NCBI GenBank assembly: GCA_030704615.1
Contig: CM060734.1
Span: 32,256,042-32,320,041 of the forward strand
Length of the DNA stretch: 64,000 nt
DNA from: Takakia lepidozioides
Taxonomy: Eukaryota > Streptophyta > Takakiopsida > Takakiales > Takakiaceae
Direction: 5' to 3'
Shown here: positions 1 to 11,364 of the stretch, piece by piece
Layout: the number at the start of each line of letters is the position of its first letter
Numbering within the stretch: the stretch's first letter is position 1
Program-made: the position numbers and the translations under genes
The notes under the pieces: model-generated
Told to the model about the DNA's origin: nothing
The model's database searches: none
The model's input: the letters and a program-made list of their open reading frames with translations, nothing else

Positions 1-1190
1 CGTGACAAGGGTGAAAAGATTGCCGTATAGATAGCACCTGAAGTGTGCCACGGCCCACACTGCAGCTAAGCACTCTCCCTCATATGAGCTGTACTTAGCC
101 TCTGCAACGTTGTTCGAGCGGCTAGCGTAAGCCACTACGAACTCTCTTCCCTCATCATCCACCTGTGTGAGCACCGCTCCAAGCCCCAGCATGCTCCAAT
201 CCGTATGCAGCTGAAAGGGACGCCCCCTGATAGGTCGTCTCAAGATAGGCGCCGAGGTCAACCTCGCCTTGAGCTCTTGAAAAGCTCGTTCCTGCTCATC
301 TTCCCACTGCCACTCCTGGTCCACCTTGGTCAGCTTGGTTAGAGCCTTTGCAATGGTACTAAATCCCTTGACAAACCGTCTATAATAGTTTGCCAACCCC
401 ATGAAAGCTCGAACTCGGCTCACATCCGTGGGGCGTGGAATTTGTGCAATGGCCTCTACCTTAGTCTGCTGTACCCCCAATCCTCCAGGATATATCATGT
501 GACCCAGATACTCAATCTGGTTGTGGAAAAACTTGCACTTCCCCGGATGCAACTTCAATCCGTGCGCTCTCAAGCGCTCCAATACCACCTGAAGGTGTCT
601 CTCATGCTCCTCCATCGTAACACTAAAGATGATGATGTCATCTATGTAGCACCGAGCAAAGTCCACCCCTGCTAGAATCCTATCCATGACTCTCTGAAAC
701 TCTGCAGGAGCATTCTTAAGCCCAAATGGTAAGAACCGCCACTGATATAGGCAATCCTTGCCGTGCTCATTGATCCCCCAGAATGCCGTCTTTTGCTTGT
801 CCGCCTCCTTGATTGGCAACTGGTGATATCCGGATCATAAATCCAAAGTGCTAAAGGCCTTAGCATGCCCGATGGCATCAAAGATCTCCTCTGGTGTTGG
901 CATGGCATACTTATCGGACTTGGTCTGACGATTTACAGGCCGGTAATCACCGCACATACGTCTCTCCGTCCAATTGCCATAGACATCCTTCTTGGCTGGC
1001 ATCACTGTGGCTGAAGCATACTCTCCACCAGAGAGCTCCACCAAACCTGCCTCCCAGAGATCTTGAGTCTCATCTGAATCAAAGACCTCTCCATGTCACT
1101 GTATCTATAGGGTCTCCAAAAGATTGGCGTGTCAGTGGCCAATTCAATACGGATCTCTTGACCCTTCAGTGCTCCCAAGTCCTTCAAACT
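1..1190 (-). mobile_element. Ty3/gypsy retrotransposon relic: reverse transcriptase and RNase H
   Basis: Read on the minus strand, this stretch gives a typical Ty3/gypsy pol segment: an upstream DTPIFWRPYRYS-like linker near 1100-1160, the CGDYRPVNRQT motif near 930-960, LPFGLKNAP near 705-735, the catalytic YIDD box near 640-655, the thumb/connection FMGLANYYRRFVKGF near 375-420, and an RNase H start (LHTDWSMLGLGAVLTQ, normally HTDAS) near 160-210. The frame is broken: a stop follows FSTLDL near 838, and there is a shift near 1040-1080. The copy is therefore dead. It is cut at the window edge, so integrase and LTRs are not seen. Its upstream side abuts the CACTA-like gene at about 1320, which suggests it inserted into or truncated that element. 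Family assignment is firm; the exact boundary is inferred. Confidence 0.9.
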
Positions 1191-1347
1191 GAAGGCAAAG
1201 CAATTCCTGTAAGCCCTCAGGAATCGCCGTATACGTCGTCTCTCTCCTCCGTTCTTGTGGGCGCCATCTCCATTGCGAGCAGCAGGGATCGTGGATCCAG
1301 TGCGCTTGTGCTTGCCCTGAAAAGGTGGCCCTAACTCTCCCGACGTT

Positions 1348-4300
1348 GTGGATTCTGTGCCACCAGTACCCCCACCTTATTATGGTATGCCTCAGTACCC
1401 ACAGTCTGGCACTCAGTATGGTCAGGGTCAATATGGTGCTCCTCCATATGGGCAGTATGGCCAGTATCCTCCTCCACCATATTTGCCACCCCCTAATAGC
1501 TATGGGGGTGGCAGGCCACCGGAATATCCTCTTGCTTATGGACAGTATGGCCAGTATGGTCCTCGGCCTTCTGGCCAACAACCATGGCCACCAGTCCCTA
1601 CTTGGCAGGATCCTGCTTTGAATTCTCCTGAGCGCACGGAGGTCTCTGAAGGAGGGGAGGGTGCCGTTTCAAAGAATGATAGAACCAATGCTTTAAGGAG
1701 GGCTAATAGCTCAGCCAAAATTGAAGCTGCCAAGGTCAAGGAAGAGAGAATAGCTGCAGGTCTTCCTCCCACGGTGATTTTGACGAACCTCAAAGGAGCC
1801 CCGTATGGTCAGACCCGGAATGTATGGCACGCTGCCCTTAAAGGACAGGCTTATCGCAAGCTAGATTGTTCCCTTGCCATCAACAACCAACCTGATGAAG
1901 TTGTATACGAAATCAGAGATCACCTGACTAAGCTATTTTCATATACGCCGCACGAGTTAAAAGACTTCCACCTAAAACAAACAATTGGCAGAATAATGAA
2001 GAGCCAGCGTTATGAAGCACACACTGCGTGGTTGGGTGGTAAGGGGAAACCCATTACTGTATCTGACGAGGTATGGAACAAGCTTGTAAGTTACTGGCAG
2101 ATAGAGGTGTTCCACAAAGTGTCGGGCAACATGAAGAAGACAAATGGTGCAATTCTGAATCCTACCAAGACTGGCCGTGGTGGGAAGACAATGGTGGAAG
2201 CACGCTTGGTAAGTGGCATCATCACGACTCTGTATTTTGTTCCTCATTGAATTGCTATGTGTATATAGTCAGCCCTCACATTGCTTACTGACTTGTGGCA
2301 TGGGTTTGTTTGTGGCATGGATTAATTTGTAGGAAACACTATCAGGGTGCCCTCCTACATTATATGAAATTCAAGAGGGTTCAGTGTCACGGTTGTCAGC
2401 TGGGAGTGACAGGCGGGTAAGTGTGTTTTCCACGTTTGCTAGAGTGGTTGCTGCATCATAGGTTGCTAGGTTTTTTTCACGGCTTTTGGCCTGGGTTTTC
2501 TTTCCAATGGTTGTTCATGCTAGGTTTTTTTGGTTTGATTCATACTTGGGCAAGTTTTCATGGATTGGCAGGAGGGAAGTCTTGCATATTCTACAGTAGT
2601 TGGTAGGATGGATGGCTTGGACAAACTGGTGGAATCACAAGGACGTGACATGGTTAAAATTACAGATGCAGAGTATGATTGAGTACCAGAAAGCCATTGT
2701 GACCAGATTGGGGATTAATCTACCAGGCGCAGGACCAGTGACATCTACGATGGATACGTCTGCTGTGACAGTATCAAAATGTTTGGAATCCCAATTTCAG
2801 ACGGTAATTGGTGCTCACTCTAAGCCCTTATGTCTTCCTGTCACTGATGATCTTTTGAATTTGACCGAGCAGCAGCAGGATACAGGGAAGGCCAGCTGTG
2901 AGGTACACGTGGAAATTCAGCCCTTGCCACGTACAAAGGCAGTAGCAGTCCAGGGGGCAATGGTGACAGAGCCGCCGGGCACACCGGATTCTGGTATGCA
3001 GGTATGTGGGAGTTTAGATGGGTAGGAAGATGCAGACAGGGACAAAACAAACAAGCAGGTTGCTTTAATTTCTCCTGCTCACATGTTGAAGCCAAATGTC
3101 AGTTTACTTCCTGGACCAACGAGGAAACATTTACTAATTCTGGACTTAAATGGTCTGTTATGTGAATCTTTTCATTCTGCTAATGGGCTTGCATCCCTTC
3201 CCAAGGTTTTGTGGGGAAGATGTGTGGCAAGAAGATGGTAGTTTTGAGACCACGCTGTTATGACTTTTTGCAAAAGTGTTTTGAACACTTTGAGGTGGCG
3301 GTGTGGCGCCCTTCACTGTGACGAGGATCCAGTCCTCCCATGCCGTAAGGGGTCTGATTCAAAGCCATTATATTTCAAGAACTTGTCTACAGTGTGGGCA
3401 GACTGGCCAGAATGGACTTATGAGGACACTGTTCTTGTTGACGACACACCAAGAAAGGCGGCAAACAATCCTCCCTACAGTGGGATTTTTCCAGAGCCAT
3501 GGAAGGTGCAACCAGATTCACCAACTGATGAGTATCTAATAGAGGTGTTGTGGCCTTTCTTGTGGAAGGCATCGAAAGCTGCCAGTATTCCCAAGTTTTT
3601 GGAGTCTCAGCCTGTTTTCGGACAACAACCATACAACACTGCTACTGTGAAGGTACAAACATTCTGACAGTGCTCCAGAGGCTACATTTTTGTAGGTTCA
3701 TTCATTGCATTGCTTTCCTGGATGCTTCTCCTCGGTTGCTTGATTAATGCTAGGTTTTCTTTGCAGCTTTTCATGTTGGCTTTTTTTGTTTGATTCATAC
3801 TTGGATTTTGTTTCTATTCACTATTCTTGTTTGCTCATTGCTTTCCTGGTTGATCTCTGGTTTGTGACACAGGAACTTGTGACAAACAAAGGTGATATTG
3901 TCGACAAGCCGGTACAGACGAGGGGCAAGAGTGTCGACCCGGCGAGTAGCCCCCCAAAAGAGGTCTCGCCACCACTGGAGACTGCAAATGGAGTAAGTCT
4001 AGGCCGTTGTCTTGTCTGTTATATTTTTTCCAACCTTGGGGCTCTCTTTAACTCGCAAATGTTGAGTGTCCTAGTCGTGTGTATGTCATGGGTTTTCACA
4101 TCGTGTTCTTTTTTGTGTGGAGTTGGGATCACAGTTCAGGGTGGGTGACGAGGTTCGGCTGTTGGATGTGAACTCCAAACGCAAGAAATGTGGAGTAGGG
4201 CTGATTGTTGCTCTTCAAGGTGCTCTGGTGGGTTACGGGTACCCTGCTGTGCCCCTTGATTATGCCTGTGTGTACATCAAAGAGGCATGTGTCAGTAACA

Positions 4301-4416
4301 CCCCTCTACCATATGTGAATGGTGTTAGGAAACAGACCGAGTTGGGGCAGGTGGTTGGCCAGACAACACTTTGGAGTCTAAAGTTACTGAAACTTATGGA
4401 GCTGCGGAAGGGATAG
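1348..4416 (+). pseudogene. CACTA-associated Transposase_24/TNP1-like gene carrying an FCP1-type domain (decayed)
   Basis: The first segment (to about 2208) has a Pro/Gly/Tyr/Gln-rich N-terminus with PYGQYGQY-like repeats. A Transposase_24-like block follows: WNKLVSYW, then a GNMKKTNGA stretch and KTGRGGKTMVEARL. A plausible intron is 2209-2332 (GTAAGT to TTTGTAG), then an 84-nt exon 2333-2416, and a further exon from 2572 that needs a frameshift near 2665 to continue as IEYQKAIVTRLGINLPG. An FCP1-like domain lies at 3121-3667. The last segment, 4132-4416, has the VGDEVRLL...GVGLIV...PLDYACVYIKEA...LPYV...LGQVVGQTTLW pattern seen at the C-terminus of plant En/Spm TNP1-type proteins. The N-terminus seems lost at the gypsy boundary. 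The CACTA family call rests on recalled motif patterns and is moderately sure; decay is directly visible. Confidence 0.6.
3121..3667 (+). pseudogene. FCP1/NIF-like (HAD) phosphatase domain, frameshifted, inside the CACTA gene
   Basis: The motif order matches FCP1-homology (HAD) domains. It begins with KHLLILDLNGLL, the plant-style DLNG version of the DxDx(T/V) nucleophile motif, with Asn where the second Asp would be. Next come VVLRPRCYDFL and FEHFEVAVW, then KPLYFKNLSTVW, and finally the LVDDTPRKAANNPPYSGIFP motif with its conserved DD pair. The frame shifts between the DLNG block and VVLRP (near 3205-3225). About 20 residues usually found between the VAVW strand and the KPLYFK block are missing, with a stop after VWRPSL. 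A short intron at 3001-3057 (GTATGT to AAGCAG) would join the domain to the upstream coding segment in frame. Active catalysis is unlikely because of the breaks and the Asn substitution. Domain identity is well supported; how it got here is inference. Confidence 0.75.
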
Positions 4417-4945
4417 TCAGTATTGCACTGTTTAACAGACTTCTTGATTCTAATAGCACTAGAACATACTAGCTACAACAATTCAGCCCATGTGTGGGCT
4501 TGCTTGTTTTTGGCTGGGCCTTTTGAAGCATGGATTTTTTGACCTTGTGGCTTTTGAGGTGTCCATTGGGATATTGGTCTCATGTGGATTTTTGTAATGT
4601 GATTTATAGGGCTTGTATTGCCCTTTAGTTGACTATTTTCATTCTCCTTGTGGTTGATAGTATGCAAGAGGGATCCATTTTGTTTTCATGTTGGAATTTC
4701 ACCATGTAATGAAGATTTTAAATCATTTAATTCACTTTCATTTTAAATAATAATATTAAAAATAATACCATAAAATCCAATGCTGCAATCTTCCTGTTCT
4801 TTTAAATATTAAATGAAAACTAAAAATTAAAATATAAACATTAAAAATATAAACTATTTTGGAAAACAATCTTGATGACACGTGGCATCACTCTTGCTCA
4901 AACCAGAACACGTGGCAGTATATGACACGACATTCTTTATCCATA
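4417..4945. other. AT-rich stretch, no gene seen
   Basis: This lies downstream of the TNP1-like stop. It is T-rich, then A-rich near 4730-4860, with no open frame of interest. It probably holds the 3' untranslated and inner subterminal part of the CACTA element. Confidence 0.5.
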
Positions 4946-5460
4946 TTTTCACCACGTGTAAAGATCCGTAGTCATATATGCTAGTCATATATTTTGTCTG
5001 TGTGCCACATGTCACATCTCAAGTGCAACAGGTGTCCTGCTAATATCTCTCCATGTAGACATCCCTGTAGTCATATGAGCGAGTCATGTAGTCACCACGT
5101 GTGAAATCTGCCATAACACACGTGTCTCGCTAGCGCCTCTCCATGTAGGCATCACTGTGCAGACATGTAGTCATATGATCATGGCAAGAAGTCGTGACAT
5201 GTCAAATTCGCAGTGGCGCACGTGTCCATCCATCGCCTCTCCATGTAGGCATCACTTTGCAGACATATAGTCATATGATCCCCTGATGAATGCATGACGT
5301 GTCGCTTGCGCAGTGGCGCACATGTCCCGCTGAAGCCTCTCCATATAGGCAGCGCTCAACAGACAATGTAGTCATATATTAGTCATATAGTTGTGACTGC
5401 AACCCTCTCTGCAGCAGGACTCCAGGTGCCACGCAAGTAGTCATGGATATGACTTGCAAA
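4946..5460. repeat. About 90-100-bp tandem repeats with GTCATATG and ACGTG motifs (candidate CACTA subterminal repeats)
   Basis: The core CCTCTCCATGTAGGCATCAC recurs at about 5136 and 5236, with diverged copies at about 5046 and 5336, giving steps of 90, 100 and 100 bp. Each unit also carries GTAGTCATATG and a CACGTG or ACATGTC-like word. An older, more diverged unit precedes them. The same CATATGAC word recurs at 5548-5562, close to the candidate CACTA end. Many copies of a short motif near the ends is what CACTA elements use to bind their own protein, so subterminal repeats are the best reading. A plain minisatellite is the alternative. Confidence 0.7.
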
Positions 5461-5539
5461 ACGCAGTCCTAAAGACTAGTCGCTATGACAGGGCTTTTTT
5501 CACTACAGAGTGATGTAGCCATGAACGCATATAAGACTG

Positions 5540-5587
5540 AAAAAATAGTCATATGTGAAGTCATAAAAACGCTCATCTGTTGTAGTG
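5540..5587 (+). other. Candidate right terminus of the CACTA element
   Basis: The sequence runs through an ATAGTCATATGTGAAG word and ends in TGTTGTAGTG at 5578-5587. Read from the other strand it begins CACTACAACA, the CACTA-type terminal inverted repeat. It sits just after the CATATGAC repeats and in the right orientation for the TNP1-like gene upstream. The matching left terminus is not in the window, so this is an inferred end. Confidence 0.4.
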
Positions 5588-6500
5588 GACCTTCCCAACT
5601 TGATTTGAAAACATTGGGACTGTCAAACCCAATTTTTTTTATATATAGACGGTGGCAAAGTGTCAAAAATGCAATGTGTGGACTCCCCTCCAGATCAATA
5701 CAAACTTGGAGATATACCCAAATCTTGTCCAAAACATCTAAACAATTAGGAGAAGCTACCACATCATGAGAATATTCTTACGGAACTTGGATTCAATTGG
5801 ATTAGCCATTGAGGAATTTCGCTAAAAATAATGATTTTGCTTTCCTATTTTGCAAAGGTTGTAGAATTTTTTCATGCTCACAGAATGTTATATTCCAATT
5901 CTTACGATATCGGTAAGCGATATAATTCGGAGCATTATTGAATGGTCAAATTGTGTAGATCTTAACCTAGTCTTAGTAACGAATAAAAAGATGACCAGGG
6001 GTGCATATTTTGTAGTCAAGTGTGGAAAGAGTTAAATGCCTTTAGGGGTTAATGCCCATGCCACTATCACATCCACAATCTCATCCTTGTTCAGTTTGTA
6101 TGACTTGTGAAAACCACTCCCCACTCTTTACCCTTGTCTTTCATAGCGTTTTTGTTCTATGCTGCAATGAAATTGGGCACATGGTACCGCCCTGGAATTA
6201 TTTGTAGCCAGGTGATAAATGCCTCTGTTCCCTGTCCCCACGCAGCCCCCTTGGAGCGGGGCCCACGCTCCCTGCATGTAAGGCTGCCTTCATTCAAGGC
6301 CCCCCTGCCTTGAACCCCTGCCTCGCTTCCCGTGCGCCCCTCCCCGCTCCTCCCCATGGCCCCGCCCACCCTCCCCATCGGCCCAGCCTTGCTCGCCCCG
6401 CCCATGCACTTGTCCTCGTGGCCACCTGACCTGCTCGTCCTGGATTAGGAGGTGTGTTTATATCTTTACTTAGTTTTTGATTTGGCCTCTTCATCTATCT
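5588..6500. other. No gene seen; C-rich patch
   Basis: No supported coding sequence. A strongly C-rich, low-complexity patch lies at about 6230-6430 (CCCC and GCCC runs), unlike the AT-rich surroundings. Confidence 0.5.
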
Positions 6501-6504
6501 CTAA

Positions 6505-6778
6505 TGCAATGGCTCAGTGGGGATTAGAGGTACCAGATCCAAGCAAGAAGGTGTTTAGAACTGAGGATTTACATTGGTCTCCTAACATACCATGGGAGCA
6601 AGGCAAATCAGTACCTTGCATGGTTGCTTACATTCCAATGGATCGAGTTGATGATTGAAAGGAATGAGAGATTCAAACCCTAATGCACCGACCATTGTCC
6701 GTGCAACAAGGACAAGAAAGAAGAAGTCTACACCCCTTCACGTCACAATTGAGAACTACATTTCTCATACATGGTGAG
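6505..6778 (+). pseudogene. Unrecognised coding fragment with a likely donor site
   Basis: An ATG at about 6505 opens a 51-codon frame with balanced composition (WGLEVPDPSKKVFRTEDLHW, then GKSVPCMVAYIPMDRVDD) that stops at 6658. A second frame then continues coherently (NAPTIVRATRTRKKKSTPLH, then IENYISHTW) up to a good GT donor at about 6774 (ATG-GTGAGT). One frameshift near 6655 would unite them. I do not recognise the family; a transposon or broken host exon is equally possible. No partner exons were found downstream. Confidence 0.35.
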
Positions 6779-7268
6779 TTTCAAGTTCTTTTATATATAT
6801 TTTATAACTGTAGTCTATATCGATGAGTGATAAACATGTGCATGCAATGTAGTTTGTTTGTTACTTGAATTTTGTCAGTTTTAGTACGTATCTGAAGGTA
6901 ATTTAATACAAAAGTGCATTTAGGGTTTAAGACTTCAAACATGTATTGGCTTCAGTTTTGCATTTCCCTGCGGGTAATGCATACTTGTCTTACTTCTCCT
7001 TTCGTAGATTGGATTATAAATTGTTATTTCATATTTTATAAACCTCCAGGAAAAGTGATACTATCATTATTCAGGTTAGAATGATAGAAAATATCATTTT
7101 TGAATATTATAGTTAATACATAATATATGGATAAGGACCCACGAGAAGGTTGTACATATAGTAAATATTTAGGTATGAAATACAAAATTATATGCAATAT
7201 GATGTTGTAGGCCCGGCGGTTTGGACTGGATATGCTAAATACAATCACAATTTGTCAAGAGAAACAAA
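6779..7268. other. AT-rich, nothing seen
   Basis: No coding frame, RNA gene or repeat that I can support. Confidence 0.5.
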
Positions 7269-7760
7269 TGTGAATTCTTTGTTGACCATATGGATGACTT
7301 GGGATATTGTAGTTCCAAAGATGGAATATTGATGGATCCTAAGAAAGTCCAGACAGTTGTTGAATGACAGTGTACTAATATAAACAATGTATATAGATAT
7401 TTTATAATGTAATACGTGAAATATATAAATAATTGTTTGGTGATAAAAGTCACCCCATTCAAATTACCCCTATCTACGTATGATGATATGATTTGTTTGG
7501 TGATCTCGGAAAGTGATAATTCTGCATGGTGATTATAATCGGTAATGAAAAACGCCTTTTGTTGTTATATGGCCTAAGCCAAATGAGAAGACTGAGGTCA
7601 CAAATTTTATGGGATTTGCTAGTCTCCTACAGAAATTTGTCAGATCATTTCTGCTGCATTGCAACTCTTTTGATTAATTATCTACTTAAGAATTCAAGTC
7701 TTGGAAAGATGTCTAGACTAAATAGTGTGAGCTTTTCAATGTGTCTTTGCTCATGGATAA
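7269..7760 (+). mobile_element. Ty3/gypsy relic (RT thumb/connection) split by an AT-rich insertion
   Basis: From 7269 the plus strand reads CEFFVDHMDDLGYCSSKDG, then MDPKKVQTVVE, the segment after the RT catalytic site in Ty3/gypsy (normally C-F-x-V-x-LGH-VS-x-DG-x-DP-K-V). It stops where Trp is expected (TGA). After about 190 bp the same frame resumes at about 7568 with WPKPNEKTEVTNFMGFASLL and QKFVRSFLLH, the next part of the same protein, followed by stops. The AT-rich stretch 7375-7567 therefore looks inserted between two adjacent codons. Only this small fragment of the element remains. Confidence 0.75.
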
Positions 7761-9029
7761 TGCCACATACGAATGTTTTTTTGATGAAATGGGTCGAGGA
7801 AGAAGCTGAAGAAGAAAGGAGTGATGGATGACATGAATAGAGAAAGGTTTAAATTGCAATTTTTTTGACAACCTTAAGGTGCATTGTGACTTGAAAAACG
7901 ATATTATAATTTGTAGTGATTCGTGAACAAGTTATACCAAAGAGAGGTGTAGATACTTTTGGGGGCTTATATTTGGTGGTACGACATATCACAACATGCA
8001 CACATGTAGCATCAATTGATATAAATTTGACCCTCAGTATCTGATCATTTTGGTTGTATCATCAAAATTACAACTCATTTGAATGTCATGCACCAATAAA
8101 TAGAGATCTTTTTTTGTTTTACACATTTACAATGCATAGCTCTTATCCTAATGAGATCTATAATTGACAATTGTCACTTAATACTAAGATGGTATAATGT
8201 GTTGTTGGAAGAAAATATGTATGATTGTATTTGTTATCCCTCTAGCATTCTACACAAATTTAATACATTGACTTGTTCATGCAGAATGCTCTAATACTTC
8301 TAGCAAAGAGGGCTAATGATAAAACATTGATCAATAATATATTAAAGTGAATCTACTTGAAATCAACGACATATGATCATTCCCCCTGTAGGTTGTGAGA
8401 GGAGCGTAATGCGTTGATCCAAGTGAATATATGACTAGGAGATTGTTTGAAGGTCTACAAGTAGTTCGGGGATTGTATTTGAAATCTAATCATATCTTAT
8501 TTTGTTCATTAAAACTCTTCATTTTTTGCTTGTCACATTGCTATCTAAAATGAATTTGAACATGTGAAAATATATTTTATGCTACATAAATATTTTTATA
8601 TTGACTCACTTATGCTTATAAACCCTTAGAAGCGTAGCGTACATTTGGTGGCCACAGCAAAACAGTACCTACACTAACGGATTTCTCTGTATCTCTCTAC
8701 CCCCTATCATCCATAAAGATGAACCCTAAAAACACATACCTAACTACATACAAAAGCTCGCAATTAACGTTGTATTTGTCAAATGATAATAAAAATATAA
8801 GGTACAAATTCCATGTGGACAAATAAATGAGAATGGAAATTGTCTGCAGGAGACCAATTACACCGAGCTTTCCATAGGTGCCATAAAGTGGCCGTCTTGA
8901 GGGCCTCATTAACTAGATAGCTCATAGCTTTCTATTTTGACAGCTTATTGTAGTTTAATCGAAGGATTTAGAAAAGAGACAACGGAGAGTGGTTCGAATG
9001 ATCTCATCTTTATTTTAAACCTTGCAGAA
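7761..9029. other. AT-rich intergenic DNA, no gene seen
   Basis: Stops in all frames at short spacing and AT-rich composition. No tRNA, repeat or coding motif recognised. Confidence 0.5.
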
Positions 9030-9530
9030 AGGTGTAAAGTTCAAGAATCTCGGTAATGTCTACATCACATCAAATATATGGGAATGAAATGAACCAATGT
9101 CTGACTTTTAGAATTGTTGGCAATGTGCCTACAAATGAAATTACTTAACTTTGTTAATGATCTATCTTTGGTCCATATAAATTAACTCCAAATTGCATAT
9201 CTCATTACGGAAGTTGTGGCTCTCCCACTTAATATTCCATTTTTCCTTCGTAGGTTGAGGTTGAATGATTCAAAAAGGTGCATAGTTCAAAAACCTCGGT
9301 AATGTCTATATCACATCATGTATAGATATATGGGCAGGAAAATCAATGTCTGACTTTTAGAACTATTGGCAATTTGCCAAATGAAAGCACTCAACTTTGT
9401 TGATGATCTATCTTTGGTCCATATAAAACTCCAAATTGAATATTAGTTCTCATTACGGAAGCTATGGCTCTCCCATTTGAAATTCCATTTTTCATTCATT
9501 GGTTGAGGTTGGATGATGATGCAATATGTT
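9030..9530. repeat. Two-copy tandem duplication, about 246 bp per unit
   Basis: CTCGGTAATGTCTA..TCACATC occurs at about 9049 and again at about 9295. The rest of the unit repeats in the same order: CAATGTCTGACTTTTAGAA, then GATCTATCTTTGGTCCATAT, then CTCATTACGGAAG, then GGCTCTCCCA. The second copy has small indels. No coding capacity seen. Confidence 0.8.
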
Positions 9531-10867
9531 TTCTTAGCAATGAAAGCTAAAAAAAATGACCTATGTCATTTTTGAACTGCCAGCACTTGCCATTCTTCTG
9601 ATTTGTCCAATTGGAGATCTACCAAAAGCTTGACCGAAATCCAAACAAAACTGCCAGTGGCCAATTGGCAAGTGAGCAAGATGGTTTACGAGATTTTGGA
9701 TTCTATAGATAAGTGTCGATAGATTTGTCATTGAAACTTTGAGTTGGCCAATATATAATGGAGCCTATATCGTAGACATCATTGGGGAGCTAAAAGCGAT
9801 GTTGTTAGCCATCAAGAGCTTCCACAAACAACCTTTAAGACCTAAAAATTGAGGGATCCATTTTCGTAATAGTGCCATAGCTATATGGCTTGTGACATCT
9901 AAGACGACAAATCCACCGTTATTCTTTTTAGAAAGATATATATTTGGTCCAAGATATTTGTGGGCGTTTGTTTTTGGAAAAAAAATTGTCAGTTTCCTAA
10001 GCAAATTTACAGAGTCTCTCGACTTCCTAGATTTGGACAAAGTGTGTGCTCTAGGTTGAAGCACAGTACCAAATTCTAACGAATAACATTTGGTTTGTTA
10101 CCAAAGCTCGGTCTGTGCAAATAGAAAGATGTTTGAAGCCCGAGTAAGCAAGTTTCAGTTTCAGTTTTGACAATGGTGGGGTAGCATCCAAAAGACCAAG
10201 TTTGTCTAAGGAAGATATGTTAGCTCGCTTCTTAGATTTAACTCTTTTCTATGGTTGTTGCATGCTATGCCTATTTGCGCTCATTAAATGGGTCCCACCT
10301 AAGTGCATTATATTACGACCTACGTATATCTCTTTAGGCATTGAGTGTGCGCCAAACATACAAACGGATAAACAATTTCACATATCATCGTAAGTGTCTT
10401 CATGTTTTCAGTGTTCTCATGGCAACACGACACTTTTCTCTTCCTCTCAACTCTATTGACCCATCTCAAACAATTAAGTCTTGGTCAAAGTTCATAGATT
10501 ATGTTGATGTGGTAACTTAGTGACTTCCTTACATTTACTAAACATCCATTAATACATGGTTATAGATCTTTTTGTCCACTAACCTTGTAATGGATTTGGC
10601 TCCCCTTAGAACGTATGAGCATAGCTTATTCAAATCTGCATCAAATGAAACAAGCCCTAGTGCAACAGATAGCCCATATCATAAACGCCCGCGAATTTTT
10701 GGTAGCCACGTCGTAATGACGGTGGCTCCCTGGTCCGCCATCCGCGCACCTCCGGCCGTCATGATATGACAGAGACATGAGAGAAGAGATCTCTTACATT
10801 CCAACGTTGGGAGTGCAAGCTCATCATCTTCTCGTCCTAGCTCATCTTCCTCGTCCTTGTGCTATGG
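9531..10867. other. No gene supported
   Basis: Low-complexity AT-rich DNA up to about 10560, then a more balanced stretch leading to the RINGv fragment. Short open frames exist on both strands but none has a recognisable motif. Confidence 0.5.
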
Positions 10868-11360
10868 ATGCCGGAAAAGCGGATGTGTCGAATTTGCTTC
10901 GATGAAGTGGAGCCCCTCGACAAGCCCTGCGGGTGCATCGGCACTGCGGAGGTAAGTATGTCAGTATGTCTCGTTGTCTTTGTAAGCTTGAATTGTGTTA
11001 GGCGCGTGGCGTCTGCCTGAATGACACCTTGTGGTTCTACAGTTCTTGTATATGCGCTGTTTAATACACTGGATTCCCAGGAACTGGAGAAACATACGTA
11101 CGAAAGAGAAATTGTGGGGCGAAGTATGCGAACAGCGTTACAAACCTCCTGCCGCATGTGCCCAAGCGCTGGTTGCCCAAACACCTCCTCAGCCACCACC
11201 ACCGATGGCGTCCCCTCCGTCTGCCACAAGCATGCACTCCATGTCTTCATCTAGCTCGCCAAAACTAGCTCGCCAGTGCCCTAAACTTTTGTTGTCTTTC
11301 TTTGCCTGGACCTTGCATGCCCTGCGCTCTTACTTCCCCATTATGCAATCTGTAAAATGA
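10868..11360 (+). pseudogene. RINGv (RING-CH, MARCH-like) E3 ligase fragment, two exons
   Basis: Exon 10868-10951 encodes 28 residues, starting MPEKRMCRICFDEVEP and ending CGCIGTAE, and stops at a clean GTAAGT donor. Exon 11043-11360 follows a CTACAG acceptor and continues in phase with FLYMRCLIHWI, WGEVCEQRYKPPA and a Pro/Ser-rich tail (133 aa in total). The spacing fits the C4HC3 RINGv pattern CxxC...CxC...HxxC...W...CxxC of membrane-bound E3 ligases. Two zinc ligands appear lost: the His before the RC pair (YMRC) and the first Cys of the last pair (GEVC). No transmembrane pair follows, although MARCH-type proteins usually have one. This is most likely a truncated, inactive copy or gene fragment. 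Domain call fairly sure; function doubtful. Confidence 0.55.
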
Positions 11361-11364
11361 TAAG

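Noticed and set aside
1348-1560. Pro/Gly/Tyr-rich repeats as an independent cell-wall (extensin-like) gene
   Set aside because: The frame runs straight into the Transposase_24-like block without a break, so it is the N-terminal part of that protein.
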